From: Senegalimassilia sp003474385
GTDB lineage: Bacteria > Actinomycetota > Coriobacteriia > Coriobacteriales > Eggerthellaceae
Direction of reading: 5' to 3'
Assembly (NCBI RefSeq): GCF_003474385.1
Contig: NZ_QUCY01000011.1
Location: 20,778 to 84,777, forward strand
DNA length: 64,000 nt
A program made the translations under genes and the position numbers. Below, one piece after another: positions 1-7,305 of this stretch (its first letter is position 1; each line of letters begins with the position of its first letter). The notes under the pieces are model-generated. The model searched no databases. It saw only the letters and a list, made by a program, of their open reading frames with translations, and had not been told where the DNA came from.

Positions 1-783
1 CTGGAAACGTCGCTGCGCCTTTTGCGCACCGACCATGTCGATCTGTACCAGTTCCACTGCGTCGACCAGTACTACAAGCCCGGTGACGGCATCGGCATGT
101 ACGAGTGCGTGCTCAAGGCCAAAGAGCAGGGCAAGATCGCCCATATCGGTGTGACGGCGCACAAGCTTGAGGTGGCCTTCGAATGCGTGGAAAGCGGCCT
201 GTATGAAACGCTGCAGTACCCGCTTAGCTACCTTGCCTCCGATCGCGAGCTTGAGCTGGTGGCCCTGTGCGAGCGGCGTAACGTCGGCTTCATCGCCATG
301 AAGGGCCTGGCCGGCGGCCTCCTCAACAACGCCCGCGCCTGCATGGCGTTCATGACGCAGTCCCCCAACGTGGTTCCCGTCTGGGGCGTGCAGCGCGAGG
401 AGGAGCTCGACGAGTGGCTTGCGTTCATGACCGCCACGCCGCAGCTCGATGACGGGATGCGCGCGTTCATCGCCTCCGAGCGCGCTGAGCTTGCCGGCGA
501 TTTCTGCCGCAGTTGCGGCTACTGCATGCCGTGCCCGCAGGACATCGTCATCAACCAGTGCGCCCGCATGTCGCTCATGATCCGCCGCGTGCCGTCGAAG
601 GGGTGGCTTAGCGAAGAGTGGCAGCAGCGCATGGGCGTCATCGAGGACCGCACCGAGTGATACGCCTGCACCGCCCGCTGCCCTTACGAGCTGGATATTC
701 CCCAGCTTCTGAAGAAGAACCTGGCCGATTACCGTGCCGTCCTGGCGGGAGCCGTCGACGTGAAGGGCGCAGGGGAGGAATAG
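1..783 (+). pseudogene. Ferredoxin-type aldo/keto reductase, 3' part, interrupted by in-frame TGA
   Basis: The reading frame is open from the first base, so the 5' end lies outside the window. It encodes the C-terminal half of an aldo/keto reductase of the kind that ends in a ferredoxin-like Fe-S region: first cluster motif CRSCGYCMPCP, then a second cluster region. A TGA at 658-660 stops the frame inside the second motif. Reading through it restores family-like sequence (YACTARCPYELDIPQLL) to a TAG at 781-783. Homologues normally have CxxCxxCxxxC there; here the first Cys codon reads CGC (Arg) and the second is TGA, each one substitution from TGC. Most likely a decaying or truncated gene. 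Selenocysteine at the TGA is a remote alternative. Confidence 0.8.
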
Positions 784-860
784 CCTCAGGACAAGCTCGC
801 CGCAGCATGTCATCCCTGGTAATTTGGCTTCTTATGTGGTTACATAATCGCTAGCAAGCG

Positions 861-893
861 AAGCGGGCGCGCCCCTTTGGCGCGCCCGCTTTC
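861..893 (+). terminator. Strong GC hairpin, terminator-like
   Basis: A perfect 12-bp stem, AGCGGGCGCGCC against GGCGCGCCCGCT with loop CCTTT, lies between the reductase gene and the channel gene. Only a short T run follows (TTCACG), so it is a weak textbook terminator but a very stable hairpin. Confidence 0.7.
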
Positions 894-921
894 ACGTTCG
901 GCGGGCTGAATAGGGGTTCAC

Positions 922-1776
922 ATGGAAGCTTGGCTGCAGGGGATCTTCGCCGACACGCCGGTGCTCACGGTGCCGTGGAGCATCGACTATTTCAGCGTCA
1001 TCGCCGGCGTGCTCACCGGCGCGCTGTTCGCGTGCGATCGCAAGCTCGACATCATCGGCACGGTGGTGTGCGGCCTGATCACGGGTTACGGCGGCGGCGT
1101 GCTGCGCGACACGCTCATGCAGGGTACGGGCGTGTACTTCACCTCGCATCCCGACCTTATCGTCACCTGCATCCTCATCTGCGCGTTCGTGTTCTACTTC
1201 CGCGGCGTTTTCAAGCACCTTGAGGCAACGGTATTTCTAGCCGATGCGTTGTCGGTGGGCCTGTTCGCGTTGGCGGGCGCCTCGAAGGCGGTGGCCTTCG
1301 AGCAGGGCATGGTGCTGTCGGTCATCATGGGCGGCATCACTGCGGTCGGCGGCGGTGCTATCCGCGACATCTGCGTTGGCGAAGTGCCCGGCGTGTTCCA
1401 GCGCAGCAACTACTACGCCGTTGCGGGGCTTGGCGGCGCGGCGGTGTACGTGGTGCTGGCGCGCTTCGGGTGTCCCTTGGCGCTTGCGGGCATCGCATGC
1501 GTGTTTGCCGTGGTGGCGCTGCGTTATTGGAGCGTGTACTTCGATTGGCGCACAACCTCCGAGGCCGACCTGACGCCGCGTGTCGCCCGCGGTCTGCATT
1601 GCGCAGGCGAAGTGCTGTCGGGGCTTTTCCTGCACGGCGGCGACTCCGAGCGGCATCAGCGGCACGCCGGCGCGCGCATCGCGCGCGGTGCGAACCGTGA
1701 TGACGAAGCGTGCGGGGGCGCATCGGGCTCCGGCGGCGATGCCGCGAACGGCGACTGGCCCGCCAACATGCGCTAA
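922..1776 (+). CDS. TRIC/UPF0126-family cation channel
   Basis: 284-residue integral membrane protein. It shows the two related halves of the UPF0126 (bacterial TRIC) family, each with a glycine-rich motif followed by Arg-Asp: GYGGGVLRD near residue 55 and VGGGAIRD near residue 145, among seven hydrophobic segments. Family members form trimeric monovalent-cation channels. The C-terminal 60-70 residues are hydrophilic, rich in Gly, Ala and Arg, and look like an unconserved extension. The ATG at 922 lies 8-10 bases after an AGGGG box. It stands alone on the chromosomal side of the integration junction. Confidence 0.88.
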   Translation: MEAWLQGIFADTPVLTVPWSIDYFSVIAGVLTGALFACDRKLDIIGTVVCGLITGYGGGVLRDTLMQGTGVYFTSHPDLIVTCILICAFVFYFRGVFKHLEATVFLADALSVGLFALAGASKAVAFEQGMVLSVIMGGITAVGGGAIRDICVGEVPGVFQRSNYYAVAGLGGAAVYVVLARFGCPLALAGIACVFAVVALRYWSVYFDWRTTSEADLTPRVARGLHCAGEVLSGLFLHGGDSERHQRHAGARIARGANRDDEACGGASGSGGDAANGDWPANMR

Positions 1777-1837
1777 GCGGGGCATGGGGGTCTTGCGGCG
1801 ATTGGCGCTGCGGGAAGCCCGCGTGCGCGGCGGCTGG

Positions 1838-1843
1838 TACAAT
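1838..1843 (+). promoter_or_regulatory. Putative -10 box for rlmB
   Basis: TGGTACAAT looks like an extended -10 element about 48 bases before the methyltransferase start. No good -35 is visible. Confidence 0.45.
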
Positions 1844-1890
1844 AGCGCAATCGATCTACGTTATCTTGCAGAACCGAAAGGCCCCATCAC

Positions 1891-2649
1891 ATGGCTGATT
1901 ACATCGAAGGCAAGCGCCCCGTCATCGAGGCGTTCCGCACCGGCGTCCCCATGCGCCGTATCCTTATGGGCGACTACATGAAGCGCGACCCCATGATCGA
2001 GGACATCATGCGCAAGGCCAAGCGCAACGGCGTGAAGGTCATCCAGGTGCCGCGCGACGAGCTTGACCAGAAGTCCGCCCGTGGCAGCCATCAGGGCGTT
2101 ATGGCCGAGGCCGCGCCGTTCAACTACGTGGGCATCGGCCAGGTGGTCGACGCCGCCAACAGCTACGCCGAAGAGCATGACGGCCGCGCGCTCGTGGTCC
2201 TGTGCGACCACCTCACCGATGCGGGCAACCTGGGCGCCATCAGCCGCTCCTGCGAGGCCGTGGGCGCATCGGGCCTGGTCATTCCCAACAAGCGCAGCGC
2301 ACGCGTCGAGGCTTCCACGTACAAAAGCTCTGCGGGCGCCATCACGCACGTGCCTGTGGCGCAGGTGTCCAACATCGTGCAGAGCATCCACCGCTTGCAG
2401 GAGGAGGGCTTCTGGGTGTGCGCCGCAACCGAGCACACCGACGACCTGGTGTGGAATGCGAACCTGAAGGGCAAGATCGCCATCGTCTTGGGCAACGAGC
2501 ACGACGGCGTGTCCCGCCTGGTGCTCGAGCATTGCGACATGTACGCGAAGCTGCCGCTGGAAGGCGAGGTCGCCAGCCTGAACGTGGCGCAGGCCGCCAC
2601 CGCCGTCATGTACGAGTGGCTGCGCCAGAATTGGGTTTCGCTGGCCTAA
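1891..2649 (+). CDS. rlmB: TrmH/SpoU-family 23S rRNA 2'-O-methyltransferase (RlmB-like)
   Basis: 252 residues, the usual RlmB length. An N-terminal L30e-like substrate-binding domain (about 1-75) is followed by the trefoil-knot SPOUT domain. The three family motifs are present: DHLTDAGNLGAISRS (106-120, with the catalytic-type Asn113 and Arg119), IVLGNEHDGVS (198-208) and SLNVAQAATAVMYE (229-242). The family uses S-adenosylmethionine to methylate a ribose 2'-OH, in RlmB at G2251 of 23S rRNA. GAAAGG precedes the ATG. The exact target base is inferred from family membership. Confidence 0.9.
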   Translation: MADYIEGKRPVIEAFRTGVPMRRILMGDYMKRDPMIEDIMRKAKRNGVKVIQVPRDELDQKSARGSHQGVMAEAAPFNYVGIGQVVDAANSYAEEHDGRALVVLCDHLTDAGNLGAISRSCEAVGASGLVIPNKRSARVEASTYKSSAGAITHVPVAQVSNIVQSIHRLQEEGFWVCAATEHTDDLVWNANLKGKIAIVLGNEHDGVSRLVLEHCDMYAKLPLEGEVASLNVAQAATAVMYEWLRQNWVSLA

Positions 2650-2660
2650 CGGCCAGCGAA
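2637..2660 (+). terminator. Hairpin overlapping the rlmB stop codon
   Basis: A perfect 10-bp inverted repeat, TTCGCTGGCC and GGCCAGCGAA, with loop TAAC that includes the stop codon. There is no T run, so it may be a processing or stability element rather than a classic terminator. Confidence 0.5.
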
Positions 2661-2675
2661 CCTGCTCGACGTTGC

Positions 2676-2774
2676 GGGGCGCTCTCGCACCCCGCCTTCG
2701 ACTTCAGCTGCACGGCATGGCCCAAAGGCCTATGCCCGCTTGCTTCATCCGAATTCGGGGCACGAGAGCGCCCC
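2676..2774. repeat. Long imperfect inverted repeat near the junction
   Basis: 18-bp arms at 2676-2693 and 2757-2774 pair with two mismatches and enclose about 63 bases holding a smaller GGCAT/ATGCC hairpin. It lies between rlmB and the yacP fragment, on the chromosomal side of the junction. It could be a terminator-like structure or a recombination-associated fold. Confidence 0.6.
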
Positions 2775-2861
2775 TCGCTGACTTTTAGTGAACCTGTAAT
2801 GCGCAATACGTGAAAGGAGGGATGCGTGATGGCAAAGCAGCGCAAGAAGATCCTGCTGGTG

Positions 2862-2882
2862 GACGGCTACAATTATCGCTCC
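2862..2882. other. Presumed attachment-site junction of the element
   Basis: Similarity to YacP proteins ends in or just after the DGYN codons (2862-2873), followed by TATCGCTCCC and a terminator. This is the expected look of an integration junction in a conserved 5' coding segment. The core cannot be defined because the second junction is outside the window. Confidence 0.55.
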
Positions 2883-2896
2883 CTCCTATTTTCGAA

Positions 2897-2925
2897 CCCC
2901 CTGTTCAGGGGGCTTTTTCATTTTT
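2897..2925 (+). terminator. Intrinsic terminator at the element edge
   Basis: CCCCCTG TT CAGGGGG followed by CTTTTTCATTTTT is a compact hairpin with a T-rich tail. It sits just inside the element and would block transcription entering from the yacP promoter. Confidence 0.8.
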
Positions 2926-2927
2926 AG

Positions 2928-3188
2928 GGCGTGGAAACCTCCCGCACCCATGGCTCCGGATCCGACCGAAAGCCTACCTATCCCATGGGCGAACCGCGGA
3001 AATGCCCCCGATCGAGTTGTGTTTTTCTCTCCATATGGACCGTTTATGGAGAAAAGCGCCTTCGTTTGCCGCAAATCGCGCAACCCGCGCGTTGAAACTC
3101 CCCCTCAATGGGCATAAAGAGCCCCAGGCCGCCGCAGCCGGCGGCTTAACCTCCGAGACGGATGGCTTGGGAAGGAAGGAGTCGGGGT
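2928..3188. other. Element leader region with inverted repeats
   Basis: No gene is visible. It holds an inverted repeat (TTTTCTCTCCAT at 3023-3034 and ATGGAGAAAA at 3046-3055, the left arm with two extra bases) and a small GCCGCC/GGCGGC hairpin near 3129-3147. Recombinase accessory sites would fit this position, but nothing proves it. Confidence 0.4.
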
Positions 3189-3524
3189 TTGGAAACGGTC
3201 AACAGGATCGTGGTGTCGGGGCTCGTGTTCGGGCCCGTGGAGTTCACGGAGCCGGACAGAGGGCCCGCGCACGCGCGCTTCTGCCTGTCCCAGGAGAAGG
3301 CGGCGGGCTCGCGCCGCGTCGAGCACAGGTTCCACTGCGTCGCGTTCGGCCCGGTGGCGATGGCCGTGGCGGCCTCCCTCGCCCCCGGCGTCGCCGTGGT
3401 GCTCGAGGGGGAGCTGGCCGAGACGAGGGCGGCATCGTTTCTCGACGGCCGTCCGAGGAGGGCCGAGGCCGGCGGGCAGAGCGAGATCAAGGTATCGACT
3501 TTCCTCAAGGTCGACGCGCGCTGA
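3189..3524 (+). CDS. Small OB-fold single-stranded DNA-binding-like protein
   Basis: 111 residues from a TTG start placed by a strong GGAAGGAAGGAG box 7 bases upstream. The pattern VNRIVVSGLV, ARFCLSQEK, HRFHCVAFGPVAMAVAASL and GVAVVLEGELAE follows the order of SSB strands (N-terminal strand, central VAFG, then the xVxVEGxL strand). It lacks the acidic DIPF-type tip that recruits partners, which the second SSB in this element does have. A role in element replication or transfer is inferred from the fold and the next genes. Confidence 0.65.
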   Translation: METVNRIVVSGLVFGPVEFTEPDRGPAHARFCLSQEKAAGSRRVEHRFHCVAFGPVAMAVAASLAPGVAVVLEGELAETRAASFLDGRPRRAEAGGQSEIKVSTFLKVDAR

Positions 3525-3527
3525 TTC

Positions 3528-3558
3528 AGGCACGGGTCCAAACGGCCTGTGCCTTTTT
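3528..3558 (+). terminator. Intrinsic terminator after the OB-fold gene
   Basis: AGGCAC and GTGCCT arms, with partial pairing inside, are followed by TTTTT. Confidence 0.75.
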
Positions 3559-3563
3559 CATCC

Positions 3564-3660
3564 CACGCATCAGCATACATACGCATGTACGCATATGCGC
3601 ATATACGCAACCGCACATTTTCGTTTTTGCGTATTTGTGCGATTACGCATCTGCACATTT
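3564..3660 (+). repeat. CGCA-rich alternating purine-pyrimidine tract
   Basis: CGCA recurs at 8-base intervals (3582, 3590, 3598, 3606). Bases 3573-3609 alternate purine-pyrimidine without a break for 37 bases. It is the longest of several such tracts upstream of + strand genes of the element and overlaps the 34-bp promoter that follows. Such sequence favours Z-DNA and could also be a multi-site protein-binding array. Confidence 0.85.
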
Positions 3661-3674
3661 GGGTAGATACAGAC
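3641..3674 (+). promoter_or_regulatory. Element promoter of the GTTTAC-17-TACATA type, copy 1
   Basis: -35 GATTAC, 17-bp spacer ending in TGGG, -10 TAGATA at 3664-3669. It aligns without gaps with four other sites (22280, 28188, 28985, 29411). It drives the winged-helix and replication genes that start 60 bases downstream. Confidence 0.7.
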
Positions 3675-3723
3675 ACAGGATGCGGGCCTGGGCCCGCGAT
3701 GGATGACCATGGAGGGATGGCAT

Positions 3724-4092
3724 ATGGGAAGGAAAGATTCCGCCGGGAATCAGGCCGGCACGGCGAGGATGACGGTCGGCGATAGGTTCTGGGCGCGGCG
3801 TATCCGCCCGATCTTCGACGACGGCGACCTCACGCTCGAGCAGAAGTCGGTCTTCTGCTGCATCGTGGCGCGCGATCCCATGTCGGTGGCGATTGAGTGC
3901 CCGGCGCGCGACATCGCGGCGGCCGAGGCCGGCCTGCCGCGCCGCGACTACGACGAGGCGCTGGCCGCGCTCGAGCGCGGCGGCTACATCGTCGATATCG
4001 TGACGCCCTACGGCGAGGACCGGGACGGGGAGCTCTGCATGGTCCCGATCCCCGCCGAGGTCGTGCGGGAGGGGGTGCAGTGCCGTGAGTAG
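3724..4092 (+). CDS. Small winged-helix protein, probable replication accessory
   Basis: 122 residues from the ATG at 3724, chosen because GGAGGG lies 7 bases before it; in-frame ATGs at 3703 and 3709 are less well placed. The middle part (LTLEQKSVFCCIVARDP to LPRRDYDEALAALERGGYIV) has the rhythm of a winged helix like those in plasmid and phage replication initiators. It ends 16 bases before the likely start of the main replication gene, so the two are probably co-translated. No family name can be given. Confidence 0.65.
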   Translation: MGRKDSAGNQAGTARMTVGDRFWARRIRPIFDDGDLTLEQKSVFCCIVARDPMSVAIECPARDIAAAEAGLPRRDYDEALAALERGGYIVDIVTPYGEDRDGELCMVPIPAEVVREGVQCRE

Positions 4093-4108
4093 CGCAAAGG
4101 AGCGCGGC

Positions 4109-5497
4109 ATGGCGGCACAGCCCGCCGGCCGCACCCGCGACGAGCTCGACGAGACGTTCGAGATCCTGGACCGCGACGGCGCGGTCGTCGTCTTCGGCGG
4201 CGACCTCATGGAGCGCGGCTTCGGCATCGTCTCGGCCAAGGCGACCGAGGACACCCGCCTGTCGTCGTCGGCCAAGGGCGTCTACGCCTACTTCTGCGCC
4301 CATGCCGGCGCGGGCACCCATTCGCTGTTCCCGTCCGTGGACACGATCTGCACCCACCTCGCGATGTCGCGCAACACCTACTACCGCCACCGCCGAACCC
4401 TGGTCGAGTGCGGCTACATCAGCGTGCACCAGGGTCGCGCGCAGGGCCAAGGGCGCTATCTCTCGAACCGCTACGTGGTCAATGCCGAGATCCCCGAGGA
4501 GCGCCGTTTCGTGCCTGTCGATAACTCGAAATCGACTGAGGCGGGCGCTGTTGAAAACTTGCCGGGGGAGGGGGTCGAAAACGAGGTTATCAACAACCCG
4601 CAGGATTCACCGTGTACCAAAAATTGGTACACGGGCGACCAAACTAACGTTAGTTTGCAACTAGATTCACCGTGTACCAAAAATTGGTACACGGGCCCAA
4701 CTGGGGAAACGATTTCACCGTGTACCAATTTTTGCGACACTAACAAGGATGTTGTTATTGATGTTAGTGGGAGAGGGCGCGCGGGCGCGCTGCCGTCTGT
4801 CGAAAACTCGGCGGTGTCGAAGGCCGCGGGCGACTCGGTCACGGTCGTGAAGGTCGCATCGGAGGCCGGCCTTGGGCTCGAGACGGAGGTCCCGGTCCCC
4901 AACGCCGAGGTGCTTGCCCTCATGCGCATGTCCATCGGCAAGGCGGAGGTCTTCGCCGACGTCGCCGAGGCTTATGCCCGCGCCCTCGCGGACGGCTGGA
5001 CGCTTCCGCGCATCGGTCGCGCCTACGACACATACCGCCGCGAGTACGCGGCATCGCACACCGACGGCCGCTACATCATGTCGCTGCCCAAGTTCCTCGC
5101 CGCCGGAAACGGCCTGAGGTTCTACGACCTGAGGGCCGATCTCGTCGATTCCGGCGCCGTGGCCGCAGCCGAGGAGAAGGCCGCCCCGTCGAAGGCGCCG
5201 ACCCGCGAGCAGGTCCGAAAGTACGTGCACGAGAAGGGCTATGACGCCCCCGACCCGGACAATCCCGCCTACCGCGTGATCGACCCCGACGAGTTCTTCG
5301 ACTACTACGAGGCCACCGGCTGGGTCCGCGCGGGCGGCGTGCCGATCGTCCGATGGAAGAACGTCGTGAACACCTGGCGCCGCAAGCCCGCGCCGCGCTC
5401 CGCCCGTAAGTCCGGCCCGTCTGGCGCGAAGAGGGCCATGAGCGTCGCCGAGCGCGTGGCCGCCGACAGCGATTTCAGCGAGTTCAACGACGATTAG
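4109..5497 (+). CDS. Winged-helix replication initiator / replisome organiser
   Basis: 462 residues from the ATG at 4109 (AAAGGAG, 6 bases upstream); a GTG at 4085 overlapping the previous stop is an alternative. The N-terminal domain (about 30-125) has an HTH_36-like region, LSSSAKGVYAYFCAH and FPSVDTICTHLAMSRNTYYR, typical of plasmid and phage initiators. A low-complexity linker follows (about 150-215), whose DNA carries palindromes listed separately. The C-terminal part (about 360-430) has the FFDYYEATGW and PIVRWKNVVNTW pattern common in phage replisome organisers. The same module opens the next protein, suggesting both touch the same partner. Function as initiator is inferred from domains and operon. 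Confidence 0.75.
   Translation: MAAQPAGRTRDELDETFEILDRDGAVVVFGGDLMERGFGIVSAKATEDTRLSSSAKGVYAYFCAHAGAGTHSLFPSVDTICTHLAMSRNTYYRHRRTLVECGYISVHQGRAQGQGRYLSNRYVVNAEIPEERRFVPVDNSKSTEAGAVENLPGEGVENEVINNPQDSPCTKNWYTGDQTNVSLQLDSPCTKNWYTGPTGETISPCTNFCDTNKDVVIDVSGRGRAGALPSVENSAVSKAAGDSVTVVKVASEAGLGLETEVPVPNAEVLALMRMSIGKAEVFADVAEAYARALADGWTLPRIGRAYDTYRREYAASHTDGRYIMSLPKFLAAGNGLRFYDLRADLVDSGAVAAAEEKAAPSKAPTREQVRKYVHEKGYDAPDPDNPAYRVIDPDEFFDYYEATGWVRAGGVPIVRWKNVVNTWRRKPAPRSARKSGPSGAKRAMSVAERVAADSDFSEFNDD
4610..4728. repeat. Palindrome cluster inside the initiator gene (candidate origin)
   Basis: Two identical perfect palindromes, arms CCGTGTACCAA and TTGGTACACGG with spacer AAA, lie at 4610-4634 and 4670-4694, exactly 60 bases apart. 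A third left arm is at 4718-4728 with a degenerate right arm (TTTTTGCGACAC). Between the first two is another perfect palindrome, AAACTAACGTTAGTTT (4641-4656). The stretch is AT-rich compared with its gene. Iterons within a rep gene are a known design for plasmid and phage origins. Confidence 0.75.
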
Positions 5498-5519
5498 CTC
5501 AGACGGAGGGAGAACCGAG

Positions 5520-6551
5520 ATGAACGACACGCAAGCGCAGGCGAGGCCGAAAAGGCCCGCGCTCGAGGAAGTCGAGGCCTACGTCCGCGGGAAGGGCTAC
5601 GACGACCGCGGCTCCGCCAACGCCTTCTACGGCAACTTCTTCTATGCATACCACGATGCCCGCGCCTGGCGGCGCGCGGACGGCACGCCGGTGCTCGATT
5701 GGAGGGCGGAGGCGGACGCGTGGCACGAGATGGGGCCGCATTACCTCGAGCCGGAGCACCCGGCCCTCGCCGCGGCGCCCGTTCGGACTCCGGTGCCAGC
5801 GGCGCCCGTGCCCGAGGCCCCGGCTGCAACAGCCGCGCCGCTTCCCGTCGGCGGCGCCCTGCCTCCGCTCGAGATCGCGGACGTAGCCGCCCTCGCCGCG
5901 ACCGATCCCGCGTTCCATGAGGCGGTCGTGCGCAAGACCGGCATCCCGCCGCGCTTCGCCCGCCGCATCGCCGAGGGAGTGGCCGCCCCGGAGCATGCCT
6001 ACGACGCGCGCCTCGCGCACGGCGGCGGGCTGTACATCTACGGTCCGCGCGGGGTCGGCAAGACCGAGATGGCGTGCCGTATCGCCTACGACTACGCCGG
6101 TTCGCGCCTCGATCCCCGCTTCGGCAACTGGGCGTACCGGCCCGTCCCGAAGGGCAGGCCCAAGCACGGCGTCAGGTTCGTCGTCTCGGCGGACCTCATG
6201 ACCGAGCTCCGCTCGACCTTCGACAAGGGCGGCGACAGCGAGGCCGACGTAATCCGCAGGTACGTGAACGTCCCGGTCCTGATCATCGACGACCTGGGCA
6301 AGGACTCCTCGACCCAGTGGGTGCTCGCGAAGCTGTTCCAGATCGTCAACGGCCGCTACGAGGCCGAGCGCGCCACGATCGTCACCAGCCAGTACACCCA
6401 GGCGGGCCTCGCCGCGGTGCTGTCGGAGTACGGCCGCAAGGAGGACGCCCTGGCTATCGTCTCGCGCCTGGCCGAGATGACCGAGCGCGTCAAGATGGAC
6501 GGCCCGGACCGCCGCATGGCGCCCTGCGATGCCGAGGGGGCCGGGCGATGA
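5520..6551 (+). CDS. DnaC/IstB-type AAA+ ATPase, helicase loader
   Basis: 343 residues. The N-terminus (15-70, GYD to WRAEADAWHE) repeats the C-terminal module of the initiator before it. A Pro/Ala-rich linker (75-115) leads to a DnaC-like AAA+ core: Walker A GPRGVGKT (175-182), Walker B VLIIDDLGKD (254-263), sensor region TIVTSQY. Family members load the replicative helicase onto single strands at the origin. It starts 22 bases after the initiator stop, so the two genes form one replication operon. Confidence 0.85.
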   Translation: MNDTQAQARPKRPALEEVEAYVRGKGYDDRGSANAFYGNFFYAYHDARAWRRADGTPVLDWRAEADAWHEMGPHYLEPEHPALAAAPVRTPVPAAPVPEAPAATAAPLPVGGALPPLEIADVAALAATDPAFHEAVVRKTGIPPRFARRIAEGVAAPEHAYDARLAHGGGLYIYGPRGVGKTEMACRIAYDYAGSRLDPRFGNWAYRPVPKGRPKHGVRFVVSADLMTELRSTFDKGGDSEADVIRRYVNVPVLIIDDLGKDSSTQWVLAKLFQIVNGRYEAERATIVTSQYTQAGLAAVLSEYGRKEDALAIVSRLAEMTERVKMDGPDRRMAPCDAEGAGR

Positions 6552-6748
6552 GCCGCCGTGCCCCCCAGGAGGGGCGCAGCTACGAACAGGCCCTCTACTC
6601 CGTCGTCCTGCTGGTGCCGCGCCTCCCGCGACCCGAGCGCACCGGGACGGTGAGGGTCCTGCTCGACTTCATCGCCGACCTCTGGGAGCTGGACCGGTCG
6701 CGCGTCGATGCGGACTTCGCATCGCTCGTCCGCGGGCTTCCTCGCTGA
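6548..6748 (+). CDS. Small protein overlapping the loader gene
   Basis: 66 residues, start overlapping the loader stop as ATGA. The sequence YEQALYSVVLLVPRLPR to LLDFIADLWELDRSRVDADF suggests a helical protein of unknown family. It is the last gene of the replication operon; translational coupling is clear, function is not. Confidence 0.6.
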   Translation: MSRRAPQEGRSYEQALYSVVLLVPRLPRPERTGTVRVLLDFIADLWELDRSRVDADFASLVRGLPR

Positions 6749-6749
6749 C

Positions 6750-6835
6750 GTCCGCATGGGTATGCACATGCGCGTCCGCACATCTGCGCGTTTGCGCATG
6801 CGCATACCTGCGCAGATACACACATACGAGGGCGC
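6750..6835 (+). repeat. CGCA/TGCG tract with degenerate element promoter
   Basis: Dense CGCA and TGCG words, including GCGCATGCGCATAC. A 34-base match to the promoter family starts at 6790 (GTTTGC, then CAGATA at 6813-6818) but the GGGT preceding the -10 is changed to GCGC. It precedes the gene at 6873. Confidence 0.7.
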
Positions 6836-6872
6836 ACGGCCGCGCGCCCTCCCTGAGGGATTGGGGTTTCCC

Positions 6873-7235
6873 GTGGAGAAGATCGAGGACATGTCCGCCG
6901 GCGAGGCCGAGGAGCACATCGCCGCGCTCTACGGCGACGAGCTGTACGGGCTCGAGCTCGACGGCGAGGTATCGGGCGAGGGCGCCATGCGGTGCGCCTG
7001 CTCGCCGGTCCATGACGAGGTGAGGGGCATCTGCGATATGCTGGGGCTGGACTTCACCCGCGTCGACCGGATCGCGACCGGGCGCGCCGGGATGCTCTGG
7101 GCGGGCGAGGGGATGCCGCACCGCTTCGACGCGTGCTTCGAGATCCGCGACATCGCGCGGCGCCTGCGCGCCCTGCGGCCCGACGGCGCTTCCCGTTCGG
7201 AAAGCCCCGACCCGCACCGCCGGCCCCATCGGTGA
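6873..7235 (+). CDS. Unknown acidic protein
   Basis: About 120 residues from a GTG at 6873 (GAGGGA 11 bases upstream); TTG at 6861 is an alternative. The sequence begins MEKIEDMSAGEAEEHIAALYGDE after start-codon conversion and has no recognised domain. Its last 15 codons contain the palindrome that belongs to the promoter of the next gene, so the two genes are separately transcribed. Confidence 0.55.
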   Translation: MEKIEDMSAGEAEEHIAALYGDELYGLELDGEVSGEGAMRCACSPVHDEVRGICDMLGLDFTRVDRIATGRAGMLWAGEGMPHRFDACFEIRDIARRLRALRPDGASRSESPDPHRRPHR

Positions 7236-7248
7236 TCGGCGCTAGCAT
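7190..7248 (+). promoter_or_regulatory. Palindrome promoter, distant copy (gap 39)
   Basis: TTCCCGTTCGGAAA (7190-7203) differs from the consensus palindrome TTCCCGTTCGGGAA at one base. It is followed 39 bases later by -10 box TAGCAT (7243-7248). Five other copies head operons of the tail-bearing protein cluster at 46-63 kb. Here it overlaps the 3' end of a coding sequence, which argues against a terminator role. Confidence 0.75.
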
Positions 7249-7305
7249 TTTGCAGAAGGACACGCATGGGCCAGATGCGCCTGGGCAATGGAATGGAGTT
7301 TCAAG

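Larger units (their letters stand above)
2829..2927 (+). pseudogene. 5' fragment of a YacP-like NYN-domain nuclease gene
   Basis: A strong Shine-Dalgarno (AAAGGAGGG) precedes an ATG whose product starts MAKQRKKILLVDGYN. LLVDGYN is the hallmark N-terminal strand of YacP/NYN (PIN-like) RNases, with the metal-binding Asp. After DGYN the frame no longer looks like the family and stops after 32 residues, whereas YacP proteins are about 170 residues. The gene is therefore cut at about 2873, most simply by integration of the element to the right. The rest of the gene should lie at the other junction. Confidence 0.75.

Noticed and set aside
640..783. Confident selenoprotein call
   Set aside because: The hairpin after TGA encodes the conserved ELDIPQL of ordinary homologues and the neighbouring Cys is also lost, so simple decay explains the data.
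892..1842. - strand frames opposite the TRIC gene
   Set aside because: Arg/His/Ala-rich shadows of a well-supported membrane protein gene.
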